Assembly (NCBI GenBank): GCA_900545555.1
Contig: UQZI01000029.1
Span: forward strand, 1-24,177
Direction: 5' to 3'
DNA from: an uncultured Collinsella sp.
GTDB lineage: Bacteria > Actinomycetota > Coriobacteriia > Coriobacteriales > Coriobacteriaceae
Length of the DNA stretch: 24,177 nt
Each line of letters opens with the position of its first letter. Within the stretch, counting starts at the first letter, position 1. Of the stretch, positions 7,801 to 14,546 are shown in pieces. The translations under genes and the position numbers were made by a program. Under the pieces are notes generated by a model, which saw only the letters and a program-made list of their open reading frames with translations, was not told the DNA's origin and ran no database searches.

Positions 7801-7911
7801 CCCGAGGGCGTAAAGAGGGGCGGAATGTTCAGGCAATCTCAACTGAATCAGCTCCGCTGTGACACGCGTCGGTTACCTTTAATGGATATGAGGTGAATGA
7901 GGCGATTGTTT

Positions 7912-7920
7912 TGCTATACT
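7912..7920 (+). promoter_or_regulatory. Extended -10 promoter of tRNA-Val
   Basis: TGCTATACT matches an extended -10 element (TGn followed by TATAAT-like TATACT), 10 bp before the tRNA 5' end. The -35 region (about 7892-7897) is weak, as expected where an extended -10 carries recognition. Confidence 0.6.
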
Positions 7921-7930
7921 CTCTCCGCAC

Positions 7931-8006
7931 GGGCGATTGGCGCAACGGTTAGCGCAGGTGCTTTACACGCACAAGGCTGGGGGTTCGAATCCCTCATCGC
8001 CCACCA
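7931..8006 (+). tRNA. tRNA-Val (anticodon UAC)
   Basis: A 76-nt cloverleaf with encoded CCA (8004-8006). The acceptor stem GGGCGAT/ATCGCCC pairs in all 7 positions; the D-stem is GCGC/GCGC with loop AACGGTTA; the T-arm is GGGGG-TTCGAAT-CCCTC with one G-T pair. The anticodon loop TTTACAC gives anticodon TAC (7964-7966), reading valine GUN codons, mainly GUA and GUG. The outermost anticodon-stem pair (position 27 with 43) is a G-A mismatch. The discriminator base A73 agrees with valine identity. The last 18 bases are repeated 185 bp downstream. Confidence 0.96.
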
Positions 8007-8074
8007 TTGATTTGTTAGGCCTCCATCACTGGAGGCCTTTCTTTTTCGGGCTCAGCGCATGGGATTCGAACCCG
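7989..8074 (+). repeat. tRNA-linked repeat, copy 1 (tRNA 3' end + terminator + inverted T-arm motif)
   Basis: This 86-bp unit starts in the T-loop of tRNA-Val, runs through CCA and the terminator, and ends with GGGATTCGAACCC (8061-8073), which is the exact reverse complement of the tRNA T-arm core GGGTTCGAATCCC (7981-7993). It aligns without gaps to 8174-8259, a constant offset of 185 bp. Differences cluster in the terminator stem and the segment just after its T-tract. Confidence 0.85.
8017..8046 (+). terminator. Intrinsic terminator of tRNA-Val
   Basis: AGGCCTCCA and TGGAGGCCT form a 9-bp stem with a TCAC loop, followed by TTCTTTTT. It starts 11 bp after the tRNA CCA. Confidence 0.92.
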
Positions 8075-8173
8075 TAAGGGTGCGGAGCTGAGGAAACGCG
8101 AAGCGTTTTCCAGCGCAGCACGCGAGGGCCGTAGGCCCGAAGCGAAAGCGGGCGGCGTCAGCCGCACGCGGAC
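8075..8173. other. Hairpin-rich spacer between the two tRNA-linked repeat copies
   Basis: A 99-bp GC-rich stretch with at least three short hairpins in a row: GGAAACGC/GCGTTTTCC around 8092-8111 (one bulged T), GGGCC-GTA-GGCCC at 8126-8138, and GCGGC-GTCA-GCCGC at 8152-8165. I see no credible coding frame. It forms the rest of one 185-bp repeat unit. Confidence 0.6.
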
Positions 8174-8259
8174 ATCCCTCATCGCCCACCACTGATTTGA
8201 TAGGCTCCCAGCAATGGGAGCCTTTCTTTTTTGGGCCCATTTCATGGGATTCGAACCCG
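8174..8259 (+). repeat. tRNA-linked repeat, copy 2
   Basis: It repeats the last 18 bases of tRNA-Val (ATCCCTCATCGCCCACCA) without the rest of the tRNA, then the flank, a second terminator and the GGGATTCGAACCC motif (8246-8258). The period relative to copy 1 is 185 bp along its whole length. Confidence 0.85.
8202..8232 (+). terminator. Second terminator within repeat copy 2
   Basis: AGGCTCCCA and TGGGAGCCT form a 9-bp stem with a GCAA (GNRA) tetraloop, followed by TTCTTTTTT. Compared with the first copy, two neighbouring base pairs differ on both sides (C-G to T-A and T-A to C-G), so pairing is preserved. Confidence 0.85.
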
Positions 8260-8471
8260 CCAGCACGACTGTCACAAAGGCCGTGGCCAGAAAATGGCAA
8301 AAATGAGTACTGCCACCTTGCTTACAGCATATCAAAAGATAGCATTTGCTTAAGTTACGCAACATATGTCCATTATAAGGACTAACAATTGGATCAAAAT
8401 CGTGCATTCATCGCCATTTCGACGGTAGCGCGCAGTCCGGAACCCAGTCAAAGTTAAGTTATTTCGCTGTG
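8260..8471. other. Non-coding interval between the repeat and argD, no clear feature
   Basis: A relatively AT-rich stretch with no plausible gene. It contains a small inverted repeat TGGCA/TGCCA (8295-8299, 8311-8315). I find no intrinsic terminator for the leftward argD gene here. Confidence 0.5.
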
Positions 8472-9755
8472 TTAGGCCAAAACGTCCGACAGGATCTCGA
8501 TCAGACTGTCCACGTCGGATTCCTCGCAGACGAGCGGCGGCAAGAAACGCAGCGTATGAGCACCTGTAGCGTTAATCACGGCACCGGCGGCCAGCGCGCG
8601 GCCAACAATATCATGCGCGTCGCCCGCGGCACCATCCAAATCACAGCCGAGCATCAGGCCGCGGCCACGAACCTCAACCACGTGCGGAAGCTTGGCCAGT
8701 GCCTGCCCCATATAGGCGCCCACCTTGGCGGCATGCTCAGCGTAGTCGCCGCGCACGAGCGCGGAGAGCGTCGCGGCGCACGCCGCGATGGCCAGGCAGC
8801 TACCGCCAAAGGTCGAGCCGTGGTCGCCCGGCTTAAACACGTCGGCAATCTCCTTCTTTGCCACGACGGCACCCATGGGCACGCCATCAGCAATGCCCTT
8901 GGCAAGGCTCATGATGTCGGGCTCCACGCCATAGGTCTGGAACGCAAACGGCTTACCCGTGCGGAAGATACCGCACTGGACCTCGTCGGCGATAAGCACG
9001 GCGCCCACTTCGTGTGCCAGGTCGCGCGCTGCCGCCATAAACTCCTCGGTCATGGGATGCACGCCACTCTCACCCTGGATCGGCTCGAGCATCACGGCAC
9101 AAATCTCGCTCCCCAGCTGCTTAAAGATCGCACGCAGCTCGTCCACATCGTTGGGCGTGCAGGCCACAAAGCCACCCGGCAGCGGGCGGAAGCTGTCCTG
9201 CAGCCAATCCTGCATGGTGGCGGCAATGGTCTCGAGCGTACGGCCGTGGAAGCCGCCGCGCATGCACACGATGGTGTTGCCGCCATTACCGGCACGCTTG
9301 GCGTACAGACGTGCGAGCTTCATGGAGCCCTCGTTGGCCTCGGCACCGGAATTGGCAAAGAACGTCTCCCACACCTGCTCGCCCGCAGCCGGAGCACCAA
9401 GAGCAGCTGCCGTGGTCTCATCGCCGGCGACAATGGCATCGGCAAGCACGCGCGCACCATCTACGTCGTCGTTAGCAAGCTTGGACAGCAGCGCCGCGAC
9501 CTGTCCGCGCTGCTCGATGTAGAAGTAATTGGAGACATGCATGAGCTTTTTGGTCTGTGCCTCGAGCGCCGAGAGCACAGCCGGGTCGCCATGACCTAGG
9601 CTGCACACGCCGATGCCGGCAAGAAAGTCGAGGTACTCACGGCCATCGTCGCCGGTGAGCTTCATGCCGTGACCCTCGACAAACTCGACCGGAAAGCGGC
9701 CAAAGGTATGCATAACGTAATGGGATTCAAGCGATTGCTGAGCTGCAAGTGACAT
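8472..9755 (-). CDS. argD: Acetylornithine aminotransferase
   Basis: A 427-residue class III PLP aminotransferase that converts N-acetylglutamate-5-semialdehyde to N-acetylornithine with glutamate as amino donor. Motifs: NSGAEAN (135-141), ADEVQCG (256-262, Asp257 contacting the PLP ring nitrogen), SLAKGIADG with Schiff-base Lys286, and GSTFGG. Between residues 96 and 127 there is an acidic/Ala-rich insert of about 30 residues that typical ArgD proteins lack, placed just before the NSGAEAN loop; this explains the length above the usual 390-400. The ATG at 9755 follows AAAGG by 6 nt. It is the last gene of the argCJBD cluster, 69 bp after argB. Some members also act on succinyl-diaminopimelate; the cluster supports the arginine role. 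Confidence 0.94.
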   Translation of the reverse strand: MSLAAQQSLESHYVMHTFGRFPVEFVEGHGMKLTGDDGREYLDFLAGIGVCSLGHGDPAVLSALEAQTKKLMHVSNYFYIEQRGQVAALLSKLANDDVDGARVLADAIVAGDETTAAALGAPAAGEQVWETFFANSGAEANEGSMKLARLYAKRAGNGGNTIVCMRGGFHGRTLETIAATMQDWLQDSFRPLPGGFVACTPNDVDELRAIFKQLGSEICAVMLEPIQGESGVHPMTEEFMAAARDLAHEVGAVLIADEVQCGIFRTGKPFAFQTYGVEPDIMSLAKGIADGVPMGAVVAKKEIADVFKPGDHGSTFGGSCLAIAACAATLSALVRGDYAEHAAKVGAYMGQALAKLPHVVEVRGRGLMLGCDLDGAAGDAHDIVGRALAAGAVINATGAHTLRFLPPLVCEESDVDSLIEILSDVLA

Positions 9756-9824
9756 GGGATGCCTTTCGTTGAGCGCCGGACGGCGCAGACCTATGGGTGC
9801 AGGAATGGGGCGGCTGCGGGTCAG

Positions 9825-10805
9825 CTAGACCGTCTGGAGCTTCTCGACCTCGTCAAGGTTCTCGGTCAGACGCGCAGCAAACGTCGAAAGCGGATGCGGA
9901 TGCGTATCGAACTCGTAAGCCGTCTCGGTGGAATGGATCACGGTGCCGACGCCGGCATCGGTCAGCAGCTCCAGCAGCAGCGAGTGCGGCGTAGTACCAT
10001 TAATGATGTGGGCACGAAATACGCCGGCGGTAAGCGCATCGACAGCGGCGCGTAGCTTGGGAATCATGCCTTTGTCGACCTCGCCCCCATAGAGCATCTC
10101 ATTAACCTCGTCGAGCGTCAGGTTGGAGATGAGCGAATCCTTGTCGCTAAAGTCCTTATACAGGCCATCGACATCGGTCAAAAAGATCGCCTTGTGCGCG
10201 TGGAGCGCTGCCGCAACGGCACCGGCGGCGGTATCGGCGTTGATGTTGAAGAAACCGCCGTCCTCCCCCGCCGCGACGGTAGCGATGACGGGGATGTACT
10301 CGCTATCGAGCAAGCGCTCGATATAGTCGGTGTTAACGTGCGTCACTTTGCCCACGCGACCGAGTTCGGGGTCGAGCGGCTCGGCGATGAGCGTGCCGGC
10401 ATCGCTGCCCGACACGCCTACGGCCAGGTTGCCGTGGTGGTTGATGGCAGCGACCAGCTCCTGGTTAACCTTGCCGCCCAGCACCTCGCGCACGATATCC
10501 ATCGTCGCCGGCGTGGTCACGCGCTGGCCGTTCTTAAACTCGACGGGAATATCGTAATGGCTCAGCGCCTCGTTGATAGCCTTGCCGCCGCCGTGCACGA
10601 TGACGGGGCGCATACCGATGATCTTGAGCAAAACGATGTCGCTCATCACGTCGCGGCGCAGCTGCTCATCAACCATGGCGGCTCCGCCGTACTTGATAAC
10701 GACCGTCTTGCCGGTCAGGTTCTTAATCCACGGCAGCGCTTCGAACAGCAGCTGCGCGGTTGCTTCGTTGGATTCGCTCGAACGACAATCGCGTGCGAAT
10801 TTCAT
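9825..10805 (-). CDS. argB: Acetylglutamate kinase
   Basis: A 326-residue amino-acid kinase that phosphorylates N-acetylglutamate, usually the committed, feedback-controlled step of cyclic arginine synthesis. The ATP/substrate loop VVIKYGGAAM lies near residues 35-44, followed by IVHGGGKAIN, VGVSGSDAG and KGMIPKL near the C-terminus. An N-terminal helix of about 28 residues before the kinase core is the feature associated with arginine-sensitive, hexameric forms, so feedback inhibition is likely. There is also a C-terminal tail of about 35 residues after the last core strand. A frame extends 20 codons further upstream, but the ATG at 10805 has GAGG six bases before it and matches the family start. 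It lies 81 bp after argJ and 69 bp before argD. Confidence 0.94.
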   Translation of the reverse strand: MKFARDCRSSESNEATAQLLFEALPWIKNLTGKTVVIKYGGAAMVDEQLRRDVMSDIVLLKIIGMRPVIVHGGGKAINEALSHYDIPVEFKNGQRVTTPATMDIVREVLGGKVNQELVAAINHHGNLAVGVSGSDAGTLIAEPLDPELGRVGKVTHVNTDYIERLLDSEYIPVIATVAAGEDGGFFNINADTAAGAVAAALHAHKAIFLTDVDGLYKDFSDKDSLISNLTLDEVNEMLYGGEVDKGMIPKLRAAVDALTAGVFRAHIINGTTPHSLLLELLTDAGVGTVIHSTETAYEFDTHPHPLSTFAARLTENLDEVEKLQTV

Positions 10806-10886
10806 AATCTGCCTCGTCTTTCGTATCGTTATCGCGCCGTGCTCCGCTGTCCGCAATCGCGGCAAGATGCGCAGCGTGCTTGGAAT

Positions 10887-12155
10887 CTAGGAACGGTAAT
10901 CGCCGTTGATGGAGATGTACTCATGCGTGAGGTCGCAGGTCCACACGCTCGTTGCCGCGTCGCCTGCGCCCAGGTCGGCCGAGATCACGATCTCGGGCGC
11001 CTCGAAACGCCGTAGAGCCTCGTCCTCGTCAAAGGGAACAGTCAGACCGTCGCGACAGACAGGCATGCCCATCATGTCGATGGAAACGTCTTCCTGATTA
11101 AACTTCACGCCGCACTTGCCAAGCGCCATAGCAACGCGGCCCCAGTTGCAGTCGTGGCCGGCGATGCAAGTCTTAACGAGCGGCGAGTTGGCAACGGCGC
11201 GGGCGGCGAGATCAGCTTCCTCGTCGTTGGCGGCGCCGGTTACGTTGACCGTAACAAGTTTGGATGCGCCCTCGCCATCGGCGGCGATATTGCGCGCCAG
11301 GCTCTCGCACACCTCGTGCACGGCAAATGCCAACTCGTCGAAGGCATCGGAGCCCTCGACGATAGGCTCGGCATCTGCAGCAGCGGCGCCGGAGGCAAGC
11401 ATGATGCAGGTGTCGTTGGTCGAGGTATCGGAATCGACCGTTACCTTGTTAAAGGTCTGCTTGACGGTCGAGAGCAGCAGGGCATGAAGTGCCGCCGGCT
11501 CGACGGGGGCATCGGTAGTGATGACCGCGATCATGGTGGCCATGTTGGGCATGATCATGCCCGAACCCTTGCACATTCCTCCTACCGTATAGACATTGTC
11601 CTCATGACCCGCAGCCTCACTGACGTAGGACACGGCGTACTCCTTAGGGTGCGTGTCGGTCGTCATGATGGCGCGAGCGGCATCGGCGCCACCGTGGGCG
11701 GAAAGTACCTCGTAGGCAGCAGGAATGGCGGTCTCAAACGTGTCGATCGGCAGAATCTGGCCAATCACACCCGTGGAGGCAACCAGAATCTGCTGGGGCT
11801 CGCAGCCGATGACCTGCGATGCGATGCTGCACGTTTCGTGCGCGCATGCAAGGCCGGTCTCACCCGTGGCGGCGTTGGCATTGCCAGAGTTGACCGAAAC
11901 GCCGGCGATGATTCCGTAGCCCTTGTCGGCACCGCCCAGGTTGGCACGGCTCACCTGCACGGGCGCCGCGCAAAAGCGATTGGTGGTAAACACGCCGGCA
12001 CCGGGACAGGGTTTATTGGGCACGACGAGCGCGTAATCCAGACGCTCGGGGTTCTTGCGGAACCCAGCATGGATGCCCGCAGCCTTAAAACCAGCCGCAG
12101 CCGTAACGCCGCCCTCGACGGCGCGAATCTTGAAATCAAACAGCTCGGTATTCAT
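10887..12155 (-). CDS. argJ: Glutamate N-acetyltransferase / amino-acid acetyltransferase
   Basis: A 422-residue ArgJ that moves the acetyl group from N-acetylornithine to glutamate, closing the acetyl cycle. Bifunctional members also use acetyl-CoA. The precursor cleaves itself between Ala206 and Thr207 in the motif KGSGMIMPNMATM; Thr207 becomes the N-terminal nucleophile of the beta chain. Further family marks are VSVNSGNANAATG near residue 90, STGVIGQ and TVDSDTSTNDT. The C-terminus EYISINGDYRS is typical. The ATG at 12155 has AGGAG 11 nt upstream, a rather wide spacing. It is the second gene of the cluster, 134 bp after argC with a small hairpin in the gap. I cannot tell from sequence whether it is bifunctional, and no argA is present in the window. 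Confidence 0.95.
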   Translation of the reverse strand: MNTELFDFKIRAVEGGVTAAAGFKAAGIHAGFRKNPERLDYALVVPNKPCPGAGVFTTNRFCAAPVQVSRANLGGADKGYGIIAGVSVNSGNANAATGETGLACAHETCSIASQVIGCEPQQILVASTGVIGQILPIDTFETAIPAAYEVLSAHGGADAARAIMTTDTHPKEYAVSYVSEAAGHEDNVYTVGGMCKGSGMIMPNMATMIAVITTDAPVEPAALHALLLSTVKQTFNKVTVDSDTSTNDTCIMLASGAAAADAEPIVEGSDAFDELAFAVHEVCESLARNIAADGEGASKLVTVNVTGAANDEEADLAARAVANSPLVKTCIAGHDCNWGRVAMALGKCGVKFNQEDVSIDMMGMPVCRDGLTVPFDEDEALRRFEAPEIVISADLGAGDAATSVWTCDLTHEYISINGDYRS

Positions 12156-12237
12156 CGTCTTTATGACTCCTTATGTCAAACAAAAAACGGACATCGGTTG
12201 GTGCGCCATGCCAGTCGTGATCATGAGACCAGCTTAA

Positions 12238-12253
12238 GAGTGGCACCCCACTC
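12238..12253. repeat. Small hairpin in the argC-argJ gap
   Basis: GAGTGG and CCACTC form a 6-bp stem with a 4-nt loop, followed on the minus strand by only TTAAG. Too weak for a terminator; possibly a processing or mRNA-stability element. Confidence 0.3.
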
Positions 12254-12289
12254 GATGCCCGACTACCAAATCGTTAACAATCGAATGTG

Positions 12290-13360
12290 CTACACCGGGC
12301 ACGCCACTGTGGGCAAGCCTCGTCGCTCGTCAAAGCCAAAGACGATATTGGCGCACTGGACTGCTTGGCCCGCAGCGCCCTTGCACAGATTGTCGATGGC
12401 GCCCGTCGCCACCAGCACGCCCGCGCGCTTGTTGAGCGCGAGGCCGATCTGGGCGGCGTTGGTGCCGATGACCGAAGCCGTCTTGGGCTGCTGGCCGGCG
12501 TCGAGTACGCGCACGAAAGTGCGACCAGCGTAGAACTGCTTGTAATAGTCGACAACGTCCTCAAGAGCCAGGGAGTCGATGGCCTGAGGCGTGAGCGGCA
12601 GCGTCACCGTGGAGAGCAGGCCGCGCTTGAGCGGTGCCAGGTGCGGGGTAAAGACGACGCGATCGGTCAGGCCCAGGATTTGCTCAATCTCGGGCGTGTG
12701 ACGATGCTTGCCCACGCCGTAGGCCTCCAAGTTCTCGTCGGCGCTGCAAAAATGCGTACGAGCATTGCAGGACTTGCCGGCACCTGTCACACCGCTGATG
12801 GCATCAACGATCACAGGGCCACCCTGGGCAACCCAGCCGGCGCGCACGGCGGGCGCGGCGGCAAGGCTCGTTGCGGTGGGATAGCAACCAGCGCAGGCGA
12901 CCAGCACGGGTTTGCCGTCGGCATGGTCGGATGCGGCGGTCTCCAAGTCTTGGCAGAACAGCTCGGGCAGACCGAAGGCACGGGTCTTGAGCAGCTCGGG
13001 GCTCGTATGCTCGGCGGCATACCATGTCTCAAAGACGGACGCGTCGTTCAGACGGTAGTCGGCCGAAAGATCAAAGCAGGAGACGCCCGATGCAAGCAGC
13101 GCGGGCACCTGTGCCATGGCAGCCGTGTGCGGCACGGCAAGAAAAACCGCATCGCAGCTCTTGAGCTCGGGGGCGTCATGCGTGGTGAAAACCAGATCGC
13201 TCACACCAGCAAAGCTCGGATACACCGCGGACAGCGGCTGGCCGGCATCGGCGTTGGACGTAATGGCAACAAGTTCAAACTCGGGATGACCGAGGACGAG
13301 GCGAATGAGCTCGGCTCCGGCATATCCAGCCGCGCCGACGATTCCAACCTTCAAAGACAT
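12290..13360 (-). CDS. argC: N-acetyl-gamma-glutamyl-phosphate reductase
   Basis: A 356-residue NADPH-dependent dehydrogenase that reduces N-acetylglutamyl-5-phosphate to the semialdehyde, forming a thioester on cysteine. The Rossmann motif GAAGYAGAELI is at residues 9-19, and the catalytic Cys159 lies in ACAGCYPTA. A conserved histidine is in KHRHTPEIEQ, and FTPHLAPLKRGLLST is a further family signature. The length fits the roughly 345-residue long-type ArgC. The ATG at 13360 follows AAGGAG by 6 nt. It is the first gene of argCJBD, preceded by a 257-bp gap with a two-box operator-like site (13445-13483). Confidence 0.95.
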   Translation of the reverse strand: MSLKVGIVGAAGYAGAELIRLVLGHPEFELVAITSNADAGQPLSAVYPSFAGVSDLVFTTHDAPELKSCDAVFLAVPHTAAMAQVPALLASGVSCFDLSADYRLNDASVFETWYAAEHTSPELLKTRAFGLPELFCQDLETAASDHADGKPVLVACAGCYPTATSLAAAPAVRAGWVAQGGPVIVDAISGVTGAGKSCNARTHFCSADENLEAYGVGKHRHTPEIEQILGLTDRVVFTPHLAPLKRGLLSTVTLPLTPQAIDSLALEDVVDYYKQFYAGRTFVRVLDAGQQPKTASVIGTNAAQIGLALNKRAGVLVATGAIDNLCKGAAGQAVQCANIVFGFDERRGLPTVACPV

Positions 13361-13444
13361 ATCAGACTCCTTGTCTGCGATTTATGCACCGATGCGCATT
13401 TCGCAGCGGTCGTTATGAAGTGAGTTGAAACTTTAGCACCAAAA

Positions 13445-13483
13445 GATGCATGATTACGTAAATGGCTTGCATATTCATGCATT
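13445..13483 (-). promoter_or_regulatory. Probable ArgR operator (two adjacent ARG-box-like palindromes)
   Basis: Two 18-bp boxes (13445-13462 and 13466-13483) lie 3 bp apart. The distal one is a perfect palindrome, TGCAT-N4-ATGCA (13468-13481); the proximal one is degenerate, TGCAT-N4-ACGTA (13447-13460). Their centres are 21 bp apart, two helical turns, which is the classic arrangement of paired ARG boxes bound by the ArgR hexamer. The site is about 85 bp upstream of the argC start. No clear promoter boxes can be fixed around it. Confidence 0.6.
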
Positions 13484-13526
13484 GAAACATTCCCGACACA
13501 TTCGCTTGAAGGAATTGACAAATGGA

Positions 13527-13580
13527 GCGGGCCCCGTATTGACCGGCGCTCCTAACGGCGCCGGGCAATACGGGGCCCGC
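13527..13580. terminator. Long hairpin after the riboflavin cluster, possible terminator
   Basis: GCGGGCCCCGTATTG (13527-13541) pairs perfectly over 15 bp with 13566-13580. Past one A-G mismatch an inner 7-bp stem (13543-13549 with 13558-13564) closes an 8-nt loop. It sits 37 bp beyond the stop codon of the last minus-strand gene of the riboflavin cluster. The tract after it on the minus strand (TCCATTTGTC) is only modestly T-rich, so it may terminate, block exonucleases, or be an interspersed palindrome. Confidence 0.55.
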
Positions 13581-13617
13581 CCATGCGAAAACCAAGTTGT
13601 TAGGATGAGCCAGCTGG

Positions 13618-14028
13618 CTAGAGCTCGACCGGCACCCATTCGTCGTGATTGCAGATAAAAGCCTCGGGATCCTCGACGCTAAAGAAGACGAGCGTGGGGT
13701 CGTTAGGCCCCTCATAGTGCTCGCCCAGGTGCTCTAGATGCTTCCACCCGGCTTCGCGCATTTCGCCTAAAGCCCGGTCATCCAAGCCGGCACGCCCGCG
13801 CAAGATAAGCCAGCCATGGCCCGGCCACCAACTCGTGGCCTCAAAGCGCTGGTTTTGCAGCAGCTCCTGCCACACATCTTTGGTGCGCGCTGTTACAAAC
13901 CACAGCTTGCCATCCTGGATCTGCGCAAACGAAAACGGACGCACATGAGGCTGTCCGTCAACGCTCGTCGCCAAATACCATGCCGGCACCGACGTCAGAT
14001 ACTCCAACACCGTATTCAATCCGTCCAC
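13618..14028 (-). CDS. Pyridoxamine 5'-phosphate oxidase-like split-barrel protein (second copy)
   Basis: A 136-residue single-domain protein of the PNPOx-like flavin-binding split-barrel superfamily. Marks are PAWYLATSVDGQPHVRPFSF (N-terminal strands), DGKLWFVTARTKDVWQEL and a central GWLILRGRAGL strand. Such proteins usually bind FMN, F420 or haem as dimers; the substrate cannot be inferred. It is clearly paralogous to the adjacent upstream gene (shared PAWYLAT, RPFSFA, DGKLWF, KDVWxEL and a similar FFSV C-terminal segment). It starts with GTG at 14028..14026, preceded by AGGAGGA, and follows its paralogue by 41 bp. Its place at the end of a riboswitch-led riboflavin operon favours a flavin cofactor, an inference from context. 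Confidence 0.8.
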   Translation of the reverse strand: MDGLNTVLEYLTSVPAWYLATSVDGQPHVRPFSFAQIQDGKLWFVTARTKDVWQELLQNQRFEATSWWPGHGWLILRGRAGLDDRALGEMREAGWKHLEHLGEHYEGPNDPTLVFFSVEDPEAFICNHDEWVPVEL

Positions 14029-14069
14029 GGTTCCTCCTGCCGCTAGCTCATTTGACTGGTTGGTAAACG

Positions 14070-14516
14070 TTAGAGCTCCAGGCGCTCCTCGCTGCCGTCG
14101 ATATCACAGAAGCGCGCGGCAATGTTGCGGACCGAAAAGAAAGCAAGGCGGCCGTCGTTGGCACTCTCGTGTTCCTCGCCGATGCCCACCATGTGCTTAA
14201 AACCCGCTTGACGCACCTTGTCGCTCGCAACCGCGTCGTCCTCAAGTGCGGCCTCGCCGGTCAACACGATCCAACATTCCCCCGGCTTCCAGCCCGAGAG
14301 CTCAAACTTGGGATTCGCACTCAGCTCCGCCCACACGTCCTTGTCGCGCGACGTGCAAAACCACAGCTTACCGTCATCGACCATGGCAAACGAAAACGGC
14401 CTCACGCGAGGCTGATGCCCGTCGGTCACATCGGTCGTGGCCAGATACCACGCCGGAATGCGCCTGAGATACGAACAGGCGCGCTCAAGCTGAGCCGTGC
14501 GGTCGTTGTCGGTCAT
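14070..14516 (-). CDS. Pyridoxamine 5'-phosphate oxidase-like split-barrel protein (first copy)
   Basis: A 148-residue relative of the following gene, with the same layout: IPAWYLATTD, RVRPFSFAMVDDGKLWF, SRDKDVWAEL, a central CWIVLTGEAAL strand and a C-terminal LAFFSVRNIAARF segment. It belongs to the flavin-binding split-barrel fold, in which small proteins act as FMN-dependent reductases or oxidases or simply bind flavin. The ATG at 14516 has AAAGGGG 5 nt upstream. It begins 30 bp after ecfT, so it is probably cotranscribed with the riboflavin transporter genes and indirectly controlled by the FMN riboswitch. The exact reaction is unknown. Confidence 0.8.
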   Translation of the reverse strand: MTDNDRTAQLERACSYLRRIPAWYLATTDVTDGHQPRVRPFSFAMVDDGKLWFCTSRDKDVWAELSANPKFELSGWKPGECWIVLTGEAALEDDAVASDKVRQAGFKHMVGIGEEHESANDGRLAFFSVRNIAARFCDIDGSEERLEL

Positions 14517-14546
14517 AGGGGCCCCTTTCTTGCGCTCGAATCGCGC

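Noticed and set aside
8075..8173. CRISPR-like or IS-end reading of the hairpin cluster
   Set aside because: The hairpins are all different and not regularly spaced direct repeats; there is no transposase or flanking target duplication apart from the tRNA-linked repeat.
8015..8407. A 130-codon minus-strand frame across the tRNA-linked repeat
   Set aside because: It overlaps terminators and repeat sequence and lacks any recognisable domain or ribosome-binding site.
12176..12229. A 17-codon leader-like frame (MITTGMAHQ...) just before the argJ ribosome-binding site
   Set aside because: It has no arginine codons and no ribosome-binding site of its own, so a leader-peptide role is not supported.
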